NCBI RefSeq assembly: GCF_026626885.1
Contig: NZ_JAPNOA010000056.1
Span: 372,001 to 436,000 of the forward strand
DNA from: Parathalassolituus penaei
GTDB lineage: Bacteria > Pseudomonadota > Gammaproteobacteria > Pseudomonadales > Oceanobacteraceae
Length of the DNA stretch: 64,000 bases
Reading direction: 5' to 3'
A program made the position numbers and the translations under genes. Positions 45,193-53,597 of this stretch are shown piece by piece. Below the pieces are notes generated by a model. That model did no database searches. It was not told the origin of the DNA and was given only the letters and a program-made list of their open reading frames with translations. The stretch's first letter is position 1. Every line of letters starts with the position of its first letter.

Positions 45193-45223
45193 GGCCGGGC
45201 GCACACTTGTGGTGTGGCCGGCC
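45193..45223 (-). terminator. Hairpin terminator of dctP
   Basis: GGCCGG...CCGGCC with inner CACAC/GTGTG pairing forms a strong stem just after the dctP stop; an AAATTAT stretch follows on the minus strand. Confidence 0.55.
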
Positions 45224-45239
45224 AGAGAATGAAAGCCGA

Positions 45240-46226
45240 TTAAGGATTGTTGGCTTTCAGTGCGGCGTTAACCAGGTCAGCGCCGATTTCGTCGATGAAC
45301 ATGTTCCATACAGGCTTCATGGCATCTACCCACTGCTGACGTTCTGCGTCGGTCAGAGTGATGATTTCAGTTTTGCCGGAGTCTAGGATGTGCTGACGGT
45401 CAGCAGCGTCCTGTTCGATAGCAACCTTGTTGCCGTAAGCGATCGCTTCGTTCATGGCAACGGTCAGCTTGGCGCGAACGTCATCCGGCAGGCCGTACCA
45501 GAACTCGGAAGAGGTCACAACCATGTAATCCAGGATGCCGTGGTTGGTTTCAGTTACGTACTTTTGAACTTCGAAGAACTTGGAAGCGTAGGTGTTGGAC
45601 CATGGGCTTTCCTGACCATCAATTGCTTTGGTTTGCAGCAGGGTGAACACTTCAGCAAATGGTTTTTTCAGCGGAATCGCCTGAACAGCTTCGAACTGCG
45701 CCTGCAGAACGTCAGAGGTCATGATGCGGAATTTCTTGCCGGAGATATCAGCAGGAACCCGGATCGGGTCGTTAGCAGACAGCTGTTTCATGCCGTTGTG
45801 CAGGAAGCCCAGACCAACCAGCATCTTGCTTTCCATGGACTTCAGCAGAGCCTGGCCTTGTGGGCCGCGTTGGAAACGGTCAACTGCGTCGATGTCTTTG
45901 AACAGGAATGGCAGGTCGAACAGTTGCAGCTGGTCAGTGTAAGCCTGGAACTTGGACAGAGCAGGAGCAGCCATCTCGATGTCACCCAGCTGCATGGCTT
46001 GCAGAACGGTTTCATCGGTGTACAGCTGGGAGTTAGGGTAAACCTTTACTTCTACCTGGCCTGGCAGGGCAGCTTCAGCGAGCTCCTTGAATTTCAGAGC
46101 CATTTGGCCCTTAGGAGTGTTTTCTGCCACGACGTGGGAGAATTTGATTTCGATTGGCTTGGCTTCTGCTGCATTGAAGGTCAGCAGGCTGGCGCATGCC
46201 AGAATGGAAGCGACTAAGGTTTTCAT
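45240..46226 (-). CDS. dctP: TRAP transporter substrate-binding protein DctP
   Basis: A 328-residue product with a signal peptide (ILACASLLTFNAAEA) and the TRAP DctP fold: 'IKFSHVVAENTPKGQMALKF', 'VKVYPNSQLYTDETVLQAM', the carboxylate-binding arginine in 'KKFRIMTSDVL' and 'VDGQESPWSNTY'-like 'IDGQESPWSNTY'. It would capture C4-dicarboxylates. GAGGA precedes the start and a sigma-54 promoter lies 86 bases upstream. DctQ and DctM genes are not adjacent. Confidence 0.92.
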   Translation of the reverse strand: MKTLVASILACASLLTFNAAEAKPIEIKFSHVVAENTPKGQMALKFKELAEAALPGQVEVKVYPNSQLYTDETVLQAMQLGDIEMAAPALSKFQAYTDQLQLFDLPFLFKDIDAVDRFQRGPQGQALLKSMESKMLVGLGFLHNGMKQLSANDPIRVPADISGKKFRIMTSDVLQAQFEAVQAIPLKKPFAEVFTLLQTKAIDGQESPWSNTYASKFFEVQKYVTETNHGILDYMVVTSSEFWYGLPDDVRAKLTVAMNEAIAYGNKVAIEQDAADRQHILDSGKTEIITLTDAERQQWVDAMKPVWNMFIDEIGADLVNAALKANNP

Positions 46227-46311
46227 TCCTGGTCCTCACTTTTATTTTAGTTTGAAGGGCATGGGATATCCGGCACGGGTGCCAGTGGTTCTCCAGTGCT
46301 TGATCCTGAAA

Positions 46312-46327
46312 AGCAACCGGTGTGCCA
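46312..46327 (-). promoter_or_regulatory. Sigma-54 promoter of dctP
   Basis: On the minus strand TGGCAC-ACCGG-TTGC, a perfect -24/-12 match with correct spacing. The start would be near 46301, leaving a 75-base leader before dctP. DctD, encoded nearby, is the expected activator. Confidence 0.75.
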
Positions 46328-46643
46328 ACTTTTGTAAATGCGGCACGCGTCATGCTTGAATCAGCATAGCGTTTGCTGGTTCAAAAGCCGTGATCAGAGT
46401 CGGATTAGAGCCTGCCAGGCCTGACTGGCTGCGGCTTGAGTGCCTTGTGGATGCCAAGCAAAATGGTCGGACCGGAGTGTGTGGACGATTTATGGTCTAG
46501 TGCCAAAACAATGACAAAGATGCCAGTAGACGACAATCCCACATGATTGTTGGTAAGAGCTGGTCAATTACAGGGTGATCAATGGGTGGAAACACCCCCA
46601 TAAGCAAGTGCGGAATGGGTGGTATTTTGCCTTGGGAGCAAAT
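46328..46643. other. dctP/dctB divergent region
   Basis: This region upstream of the sigma-54 promoter should contain the DctD binding sites. I see short partial repeats (for example around GCCAGGCCTGACTGGC at 46416-46431), but no convincing pair of activator sites. Confidence 0.4.
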
Positions 46644-48494
46644 GTGATCAAAAAATGGCTGGAAGGCAGGTCTGCCTGGTTCTGGACGACGGTTTTGCTG
46701 GCCGTGGTCTGGCTGGGTGGAATCCTGGTGGTGGTGGCCACATCCTGGCGACTTCATGAAGAGCAGGCCATCAGCGAACTGGATCTTGAAGCAGGGCAGT
46801 TGGCGGGTGAGCTCGACCATTATCTGAAGGGGTTCGAGAACATCGCACCGCAGGTAGCAGCCCTGCGTACGCTGCGTGGCGCACTGATGAACCCATCACC
46901 GGATGGTATGGACACGCTCAACCGCTTTTTGTTCCAGACCAATAAAAGTCTGGGCAGTGAAAATATTTTTGTACTCAACATGAACGGGCTGGCGATTGGT
47001 TCCAGTAACCATGCCGATGCCAATAGCTTTGTGGGTTACAACTTCGCGTTTCGGCCGTATTTCCAGCAAGCCGTATTGGGTGAGCCTGGTAGCTATTATG
47101 CAAAAGGGGTGGTTTCCACCACACGCGGGTACTTTTTCTCCGCTCCGATTCTGGAAAATGGCCGGATTCTGGGGGTGGCGGTGGTAAAAATTTCACTCGA
47201 AGAGTTGTTCGCCAAACAACGTCGCGAAGGTCATCGCTACATCCTGGTGGGGTACGACTCGATTGTGTTTGCGGCTTCCGAGCCCGAATGGGAGCTCAGA
47301 AGCCTGCAAGCCATACCGGAAAGTCAGCTGCGCAGCCTGCGGGCGTCACGTCGTTATGGCAATGCGTCGCTGGCGCCTTTGTACCGAGGGGATGAATTCG
47401 ACCCATTACAAAGCCGTAACCTGATTCTGCCGTCCAATGCCGTGAGTTATCGCTATGTCGTCGGGCGGGCCTTGATTCCCGACGCCGGTTGGCAGCTCTA
47501 TACCCTGATGCCGCACAGCGAAATCCTGCGCCGTACCTTGCAGTTCAGTGCCTATTATTCGCTGATTTTTGGTCTGCTGGTGGTGTGGCTGATGTACTGG
47601 AAAAAACGCCAGGAAGTGCAGCGCCACGTACGTACCATGAACCAGGAGCTGGAGCGGCGGGTGACCGAACTGACCTCGGAGTTGACCGAGTCTAACGCCG
47701 AACTGCAAGAGCTGGTGGCGCATTACCAGCGGACCCAGAATGAGCTGGAATCCACCCAGGACCAGCTGATCCAGACGGCCAAGCTGGCCCTGTTAGGGGA
47801 AATGTCGGCGGGTCTGAATCATGAGCTCAACCAGCCGCTGCTGGCACTTCAGACCTATGCTGAAAACAGCCTCAAGCTGGCTGAGCGGGGCAAGTTCGAA
47901 ACGGTCAAAAGCAATCTGGGTGAAATCCTGCAAATCACCGGCACCATGCACGCCATTGTGTCGCGCTTCAAGGTGTTTGCGCGTCGTTCGCCGCCAGAGC
48001 CACGCCGGGTAGAGGTGGGTGAGGTTATCGACTCGGCACTGGTGATTATGAAACCGTTGCTGAACAAGGTCGGTATCCAGATTCAGGTGCCATCGCCGAA
48101 GTCACAGGCAGTGATTTTCTGCGAGCCGGTGCAGATTCAGCAGGTGCTGGTGAATCTGGTGACCAACGCCGCCGAGGCTATGCAGGAAGTGGACCCGGAT
48201 TGGCGCCCGAAACAGCACCTGATTTCGATTGAAGTGCTGCAAGTGGAATCTCGGGTGGAAATCCGGGTCAGTGATAATGGCCCGGGTATTGCTAAGGATA
48301 TGCAGAACCGGATCTTCGAGCCCTTCTTTACCACCAAAAGCAAAGGGCTTGGTATAGGTCTGGCGCTGTCACGGCGAATTCTGGAGGCGCTGGCGGGTTC
48401 CTTGAGTGCCGAGCCGGGTCGTGACGGTGGTTCCGTATTTATTATCAGTCTGCCAGCGGTGGCGACTGAAACGTTCGATGGAGAAACACGATGA
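46644..48494 (+). CDS. dctB: C4-dicarboxylate sensor histidine kinase DctB
   Basis: A 616-residue product started at GTG 46644 with GGGAG upstream (a GTG at 46575 is less supported). TM1 near residues 10-32, a periplasmic double-PAS sensor of about 270 residues ('FAFRPYFQQAVLGEPGSYYA'), TM2, a coiled coil, then the HisKA box 'GEMSAGLNHELNQPLLALQT' and ATPase boxes 'NLVTNAAEAM', 'DNGPGI', 'GLGIGLALS'. It overlaps dctD by 4 bases and phosphorylates it in response to dicarboxylates. Confidence 0.92.
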   Translation: MIKKWLEGRSAWFWTTVLLAVVWLGGILVVVATSWRLHEEQAISELDLEAGQLAGELDHYLKGFENIAPQVAALRTLRGALMNPSPDGMDTLNRFLFQTNKSLGSENIFVLNMNGLAIGSSNHADANSFVGYNFAFRPYFQQAVLGEPGSYYAKGVVSTTRGYFFSAPILENGRILGVAVVKISLEELFAKQRREGHRYILVGYDSIVFAASEPEWELRSLQAIPESQLRSLRASRRYGNASLAPLYRGDEFDPLQSRNLILPSNAVSYRYVVGRALIPDAGWQLYTLMPHSEILRRTLQFSAYYSLIFGLLVVWLMYWKKRQEVQRHVRTMNQELERRVTELTSELTESNAELQELVAHYQRTQNELESTQDQLIQTAKLALLGEMSAGLNHELNQPLLALQTYAENSLKLAERGKFETVKSNLGEILQITGTMHAIVSRFKVFARRSPPEPRRVEVGEVIDSALVIMKPLLNKVGIQIQVPSPKSQAVIFCEPVQIQQVLVNLVTNAAEAMQEVDPDWRPKQHLISIEVLQVESRVEIRVSDNGPGIAKDMQNRIFEPFFTTKSKGLGIGLALSRRILEALAGSLSAEPGRDGGSVFIISLPAVATETFDGETR

Positions 48495-49870
48495 TGGAAG
48501 TGCTGGTAGTCGATGATGAGGAGCTGGTGCGTAAATCGCTGGCCCAGACTCTGGAAATCGAAGGCGCGGATGTCGTGACGGCTGCCAATGGCCGTGAAGC
48601 ACTCGCTCATATCCACACCGGCTGGGCCGGGGTGGTGGTTACTGATATCAATATGCCGGTGATGGACGGTATGGCGCTGCTGCGCGAGATTCGGCTGATC
48701 GATGCCGATCTGCCGGTCATCATGCTCACTGGCCATGGTGACGTGTCGATTGCCGTGGATGCCATGCGTCAGGGTGCCTATGACTTTCTCGAAAAACCCT
48801 TTTCAACCGACGTTCTGCTGGAAACCGTCCAGCGTGCCCAGGAAAAACGCCTGCTGACTCTGGAAAACCGCCGCTTGCGGCAGGAAGTCGAAGTACAGTC
48901 CCGGCCGGGGCCGCGAATTATTGGTAACCATCCGGATATCCGCAAACTGCGCGATACCCTCAACCATGTTAAAGATACCCCGGCCGACGTGCTGATCAAC
49001 GGTGAAACCGGTTGTGGTAAAGAACTGGTGGCGCGTTATCTGCACACTCACAGCAAACGCAGCAGCAAGGCGTTTGTGGCCATCAACTGTGGTGCGATCC
49101 CGGAAAACCTGATCGAAAGCGAGCTGTTTGGCCACGAAGCCGGTGCTTTTACCGGTGCTGGCAAAAAACGGGTGGGAAAATTCCAGTACGCCAACGGCGG
49201 CACACTGTTTCTCGATGAAATCGAAAGTATGCCGATGGTTCTGCAGATCAAGATGCTGCGGGTACTGGAAGAGCGCAAGGTCGAGCCGCTGGGCAGTAAC
49301 CAGCAGATTCCGCTGGATATTCGTATCATTGCCGCCACCAAGGTTGATCTGAAAGAACTGAGCGACAAGGGTGAGTTCCGTCTCGACCTGTATTACCGTC
49401 TGAACGTGGTGCAGGTGCATATCCCGCCGCTGCGTGATCGTCGTGAAGACGTCCCCATCCTGTTTGAGCATTTCGTGTGGGCCGCCGCTAACCGTTACGG
49501 CGGTAGTGAAGTGCCTGCGCTAACCAGCGCCATGCGTCAACAACTGATGGCTCATGACTGGCCGGGCAACGTGCGGGAGCTGCGCAACCTGGCGGAATGT
49601 TTTGTGCTGCTCGGGCCTGAACGTGCCTTTGATAGCGCACTGCGTACCGAGGCGGGATCGGGTGGCCGGATTTCACTGGCTGAGCAGGTCAGTCGGTATG
49701 AAGAAATGCTGATTCGTGAAGTGCTCACCCGTCATCAGGGGCGTTTGAAAGACGCTCAGGAAGAAATGGGGCTGGGGCGCAAAACCCTGTATGAAAAAAT
49801 GAAAAAGTACGGCCTCGACAAACAGACCTTCAAGGGTCTGAGTGCCGATGACGTAGCGTCCCTGCAGTAA
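48491..49870 (+). CDS. dctD: Sigma-54-dependent response regulator DctD
   Basis: A 459-residue NtrC-type activator. The receiver domain has the phospho-acceptor aspartate in 'VVVTDINMPVMDGMALL'. The AAA+ domain has Walker A 'GETGCGKELVARYLH', the sigma-54 contact loop G-A-F-T-G-A and Walker B 'GGTLFLDEIESMP'. A Fis-type helix-turn-helix ends the protein. It is expected to activate the sigma-54 promoter of dctP at 46312-46327. Confidence 0.95.
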   Translation: MMEVLVVDDEELVRKSLAQTLEIEGADVVTAANGREALAHIHTGWAGVVVTDINMPVMDGMALLREIRLIDADLPVIMLTGHGDVSIAVDAMRQGAYDFLEKPFSTDVLLETVQRAQEKRLLTLENRRLRQEVEVQSRPGPRIIGNHPDIRKLRDTLNHVKDTPADVLINGETGCGKELVARYLHTHSKRSSKAFVAINCGAIPENLIESELFGHEAGAFTGAGKKRVGKFQYANGGTLFLDEIESMPMVLQIKMLRVLEERKVEPLGSNQQIPLDIRIIAATKVDLKELSDKGEFRLDLYYRLNVVQVHIPPLRDRREDVPILFEHFVWAAANRYGGSEVPALTSAMRQQLMAHDWPGNVRELRNLAECFVLLGPERAFDSALRTEAGSGGRISLAEQVSRYEEMLIREVLTRHQGRLKDAQEEMGLGRKTLYEKMKKYGLDKQTFKGLSADDVASLQ

Positions 49871-49888
49871 TCCTTCCGTCATAACCAG

Positions 49889-49927
49889 CCGGAGTTATTC
49901 CCTTGCAAGCGTTGGGGAATACTCCGG
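49889..49927 (+). terminator. Hairpin terminator after dctD
   Basis: CCGGAGTTATTCCC pairs imperfectly with GGGGAATACTCCGG, 18 bases after the stop; a TTTTTTT run occurs further on (about 49961), so strength is uncertain. Confidence 0.55.
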
Positions 49928-50115
49928 TTGTGACTCGCTTGTCCTGTCTGCCCTTTGATTTTTTTGTGTCTTTTTCGGCTGCCATACCTGTTTGACCTGT
50001 CTTTGATGTGGCAAGGCACGCCAGCGGCAACTATTTTTCAAACAGACCTGTAATCAAAAGTCATCTGGTCCGACTAACCAGCTGACACTCTCTGGTTTGT
50101 GTGGCGGATACTGAT

Positions 50116-50967
50116 ATGAATTTTCCCGTAATGGGCGCGGGCCTTGGTTTGCGACGAGGTTTGCTGAATGAACTGGAAAGCCAGGTGCTGACCAGTACTG
50201 ACCCGGCACCGTTTGATTTTCTGGAGTTGACTCCAGAGAACTGGATTGGTGTTGGTGGGCGTAACGCCCGGCGTTTGCGTGCGTTTACTGAACGTTTCCC
50301 GACGACCTGTCATGGACTGTCGCTGTCGCTTGGCAGTCCTGATCCTCTCGATGAGTCGCTGGTGCTGGCCGTGCGCGATTTTATGCAGGAGCACGATGTT
50401 CGTATGTACAGTGAACATCTGAGCTTTTGCAGCGCCGGTGGTCACCTCTACGATCTGATGCCAATTCCCTATACACCAGAAGCTGCCCGTTATGTGGCTG
50501 AGCGTATTGTCCGTGTGCAGGACTTGCTGGGGCGGCGTCTGGTGATTGAAAACGTCTCGACCTACGCCGAACCCGGCAAACAGATGGATGAAGCGGATTT
50601 TGTGCGGGAAGTGTTAACACTTGCAGACTGTGATCTGCTGCTGGATGTTAACAACGTCTATGTGAACTGCCATAACCACGGTGGTGACCCGCGTGCCTGG
50701 ATTGCCACCATGCCAACGGCACGAATCGCCGGTATGCATATCGCGGGGCACTATCAGGAGTCGCCGCAAATCCTTATTGATACCCACGGTCGCCCGGTAA
50801 AAGAAGATGTCTGGCATCTGCTTGAATATGCCTATCAGACGCATGGGGTGATTCCCACCCTTCTCGAACGTGACTTCAATTTTCCGCCGTTACGCGAGTT
50901 GCTCGACGAGGTCAGCCACATTCGCAACATCCAGCACAAGGTCAGCGTCGGAGGTGGGCATGAGTAA
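50116..50967 (+). CDS. MNIO-family (DUF692, BufB-like) oxidase
   Basis: A 283-residue DUF692 protein, start at 50116 (GGA upstream; GTG 50101 possible). The TIM-barrel metal site is visible: 'ENWIG', 'THGLSLSLG'-like 'TCHGLSLSLG', 'YSEHLSF', 'IENVSTYA', 'LLLDVNNVYVNCHNH', 'HIAGH' and 'ERDFNFP'. These multinuclear non-heme iron oxidases modify cysteines or other residues in precursor peptides (methanobactin, bufferins). The partner follows with an 8-base overlap. No precursor-like ORF is visible upstream or downstream. Confidence 0.9.
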   Translation: MNFPVMGAGLGLRRGLLNELESQVLTSTDPAPFDFLELTPENWIGVGGRNARRLRAFTERFPTTCHGLSLSLGSPDPLDESLVLAVRDFMQEHDVRMYSEHLSFCSAGGHLYDLMPIPYTPEAARYVAERIVRVQDLLGRRLVIENVSTYAEPGKQMDEADFVREVLTLADCDLLLDVNNVYVNCHNHGGDPRAWIATMPTARIAGMHIAGHYQESPQILIDTHGRPVKEDVWHLLEYAYQTHGVIPTLLERDFNFPPLRELLDEVSHIRNIQHKVSVGGGHE

Positions 50968-51772
50968 CGAGCAGCCAGACGGTAACTTCCAGCCGCTGCA
51001 ACAGCAGCTGGCAAGTTACATTCGCACCTATGGCGACAGCCCGGCTCCTGATGACGTTGCGCCTGAGCGTCTGGAGATTTATCGCGACCTGTTTGCCAAC
51101 AATATTCGCAATCTGCTGGCGACAACCTTTCCGGTCACTTCAAAAGTCCTGACCAGTCCGCGCTGGCGTTTGTTGACCCGTGATTTTCTGCGCGAGCATC
51201 CTTGTGAAACGCCGTACTTCGCCAAAATCAGCGAGGAATTTCTGGCGTATCTGCGTGGACGCGCTGGTAAGCCAGTCGCTCATCAGGACCCGCCGTGGCT
51301 GTACGAGTTGGCTCATTACGAATGGCTGGAGCTGGCAGTAGACCTGGCGGAGGACGATAACGGCGAACGTTGGCCGTTGGATCATGGTTCCGATGGTCTG
51401 GACGAGTGGTTGTGTGATGGCTGTGTGCGCCCAACCCTGTCGGCCCGAGCTGGGGTTTATCATTATCCGGTACACATGATTGCGCCTGATAATGCCACCC
51501 CGGCCGAAGTGCTGACCACCTTGCTGGTGTTTCGTGATGACTCCGACAAGGCCCGTTTTTTACATACCAGCCCGTTTACGCTGGCGTTATTCGAACGCCT
51601 GCAGGCCAATGCACTGCGCGAGCCAGAGCAACAACGTGTTGCCAATGTGGTGCTGGACGAATTGCTGGAAAGCTTCGGACTCAGCCAGCAGGCCGCTGCG
51701 GTCGCGGGTGGTCACGAAGTCTTGCGCGGCTGGTGCCGTCTGGGCATTTTACGCAAGGATCGGAAAGACTGA
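50960..51772 (+). CDS. DUF2063-domain partner protein (BufC-like)
   Basis: A 270-residue product starting at 50960 (GGAGG upstream, inside the DUF692 gene). The N-terminal DUF2063 domain 'LQQQLASYIRTYGDSPAPDD' and 'RLEIYRDLFANNIRNLL' is the usual companion of DUF692 enzymes, thought to bring the precursor peptide to the enzyme. A second domain follows from about residue 150 ('VYHYPVHMI'). The overlap implies a stable complex. Confidence 0.9.
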   Translation: MSNEQPDGNFQPLQQQLASYIRTYGDSPAPDDVAPERLEIYRDLFANNIRNLLATTFPVTSKVLTSPRWRLLTRDFLREHPCETPYFAKISEEFLAYLRGRAGKPVAHQDPPWLYELAHYEWLELAVDLAEDDNGERWPLDHGSDGLDEWLCDGCVRPTLSARAGVYHYPVHMIAPDNATPAEVLTTLLVFRDDSDKARFLHTSPFTLALFERLQANALREPEQQRVANVVLDELLESFGLSQQAAAVAGGHEVLRGWCRLGILRKDRKD

Positions 51773-51850
51773 TTCGCTGGTCGGTCATCTCTTGGTGAAT
51801 GGCGTTTGCGCTGTTTTAATAGCCGCCAAAAGAAATCAGGGATTTTCAAC

Positions 51851-52663
51851 ATGTTGAATTCACGAAGCCGAGACTGGTTTGACCGTGGCCGCTCCTGGTT
51901 GTTGTCGGGCTCGTTGCTGCTGGCGACGCTGACCGCTGGGTCAGTGGTGAGTGCTGCAGAAAAGGCCGATCCTGACCCGTGGGAAGGCTTTAACCGTAGT
52001 ATGTTTGCATTTAACGACCGTCTGGATCGTTACATTGCCAAGCCGGTTGCCAAGGGCTACCAGGCGATTACGCCAAAACCGGTCGACGAATCGGTTACCC
52101 ATTTCTTCTCCAACCTTGGAGAGGTTCTGGTGATTGTGAACGACGTGGGTCAGCTCAAGATTGGCCAGGCAGCGTCTGACACGGCGCGTTTTCTGGTGAA
52201 CAGCACCGTGGGTTTCTTTGGTGTGTTTGATGTGGCCACCCACATTGGTCTCAAAAAACACGACGAAGACTTTGGTCAGACGCTCGGCTACTGGGGTGTT
52301 GGCACGGGCCCTTATCTGGTGTTGCCAATTCTGGGGCCAAGCACGGTACGTGATAGCGTTGGTACTGGTATGGAGTGGGGCTCCGGTATTACCTATACCA
52401 ATACCGTTGATACCACGGGCGAAAAAGTGGGGCTGTTTTCGGTCAAGATGGTGGATACCCGTGCGGATCTGCTGTCGGCTGAAAGTATGATCACCGGCGA
52501 CCGGTATGTGTTCCTGCGCAGTTTGTACCTGCAACGTCGTGAGTATCTGGTTAACGATGGTGTCAGCAACGACAGTTTTGATGATTTCGGCGATTTTGAA
52601 GAAGACGATGCTGAGTGGGACGACAACTGGGACAGCGAACCGGCGCCAGGCAAGGCAGAATAA
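51851..52663 (+). CDS. mlaA: MlaA/VacJ-family outer-membrane lipid-asymmetry protein
   Basis: A 270-residue product started at 51851. The conserved MlaA blocks are clear: 'DPWEGFNRSMFAFNDRLD', 'FFSNLGEVLVIVNDVGQ', 'GFFGVFDVATHIGLKKHDED', 'GYWGVGTGPYLVLPILGPS' and 'RADLLSAES'. MlaA extracts mislocalised phospholipids from the outer leaflet. The signal peptide ends without a lipobox cysteine, unlike E. coli MlaA. An acidic Asp/Glu tail extends the C-terminus. The mlaBCDEF genes are not nearby. Confidence 0.92.
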   Translation: MLNSRSRDWFDRGRSWLLSGSLLLATLTAGSVVSAAEKADPDPWEGFNRSMFAFNDRLDRYIAKPVAKGYQAITPKPVDESVTHFFSNLGEVLVIVNDVGQLKIGQAASDTARFLVNSTVGFFGVFDVATHIGLKKHDEDFGQTLGYWGVGTGPYLVLPILGPSTVRDSVGTGMEWGSGITYTNTVDTTGEKVGLFSVKMVDTRADLLSAESMITGDRYVFLRSLYLQRREYLVNDGVSNDSFDDFGDFEEDDAEWDDNWDSEPAPGKAE

Positions 52664-52686
52664 TTCCGTTTGGCGAAAAAGGGTGT

Positions 52687-52712
52687 TGATCCGGGGTGAC
52701 AATCCCGGATCA
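52687..52712 (+). terminator. Hairpin after mlaA
   Basis: TGATCCGGG and CCCGGATCA form a perfect 9-bp stem 24 bases after the stop, without a strong T-run. Confidence 0.5.
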
Positions 52713-52732
52713 GGCCGTTATGATGCCGTCAC

Positions 52733-52850
52733 TCTTGGGGGAGTAGTCTGACACCTGTTCAGTGAAACACGTGTCGTGTGCGTCAACATTCTTGAGCCTC
52801 ATTGCTCATGGCGTACACAGCCCATCGCGGTTTGACGAGACCTGAGACAA
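52733..52850 (+). promoter_or_regulatory. yybP-ykoY (manganese) riboswitch
   Basis: Blocks of the class are present in order: TTGGGGGAGTAG (52735-52746), GCGTCAACATTCTTGAG (52781-52797 region) and GACGAGACCTGAGAC (52834-52848). The motif senses manganese and commonly precedes UPF0016/MntP exporters, as here. A GC-rich hairpin (GGGCGGCC...GCCGCCC, about 52873-52915) between it and the start could be the switched expression platform that masks the ribosome site. Confidence 0.88.
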
Positions 52851-52923
52851 ACATCCGGGGCACTTTAACGAGGGCGGCCTCCGGGTTTGTCTCTGGTTAT
52901 TCGCCGCCCCCGGAACCATTCAA

Positions 52924-53523
52924 ATGTTTGATCCAACTTTGATCGATTCCCTTGTGAACAACGGTTTTGCGTCGTCTGCAATTGCTGTCACTCTGGCAGA
53001 AATTGGTGACAAGACCCAGCTGTTGTCGCTGTTCCTGACTCTGCGTTTTGCCAATAAACCGGCTCTGGCCCTGGGTATTCTGCTGGCTACCTTGCTGAAC
53101 CACGGCGTGTCTGCCTGGTTGGGCTCCTGGCTGGGGGTGGGTCTGGATACCTGGTTAAACGCCAGTTACGTGCGTTGGATTCTTGCGGCCAGCTTTATCG
53201 GTATGGCGGTGTGGGTACTGGTACCAGACTCTGAAGACGATGAAGATTCGCGCTTTATGAGTATGGGTGCCTTTATGGCCACGCTGGTGCTGTTCTCGCT
53301 GGCGGAAATTGGCGACAAAACCCAGATTGCAACGGTGTTGCTGGCGGCTGAATGGCAGTCTGTATTCTGGGTAACCGCTGGTACTACTGTGGGTATGCTG
53401 ATCGCTAACCTGCCAGTGGTCTGGTACGGCGAGCGTGTCATGAAGGTGCTGCCACTGGATCTGGTGCGTTACCTGACCAGTGCGGCGTTTGCTGTGATGG
53501 CACTCTGGACCCTGTTCGGCTGA
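52924..53523 (+). CDS. mneA: UPF0016/TMEM165-family manganese exporter
   Basis: A 199-residue inner-membrane protein with about six helices and the two signature motifs 'LAEIGDKTQLLSL' (about residues 22-34) and 'LAEIGDKTQIATV' (about 126-138), E-x-G-D-K-T, forming the cation site. Bacterial members such as Vibrio MneA export manganese. The preceding manganese riboswitch supports this. The symbol follows the Vibrio homologue. Confidence 0.9.
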   Translation: MFDPTLIDSLVNNGFASSAIAVTLAEIGDKTQLLSLFLTLRFANKPALALGILLATLLNHGVSAWLGSWLGVGLDTWLNASYVRWILAASFIGMAVWVLVPDSEDDEDSRFMSMGAFMATLVLFSLAEIGDKTQIATVLLAAEWQSVFWVTAGTTVGMLIANLPVVWYGERVMKVLPLDLVRYLTSAAFAVMALWTLFG

Positions 53524-53540
53524 GCGGGTTCCGGGAGGCA

Positions 53541-53571
53541 AACAAGCGGATCATTCTCTGATCTGCTTGTT
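53541..53571. terminator. Bidirectional terminator between mneA and map
   Basis: AACAAGCGGATCA and TGATCTGCTTGTT pair with one G-T wobble around TTCTC, between convergent genes. Confidence 0.65.
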
Positions 53572-53597
53572 CGCTTGCAAGCCGTTGGGCGTACGGT

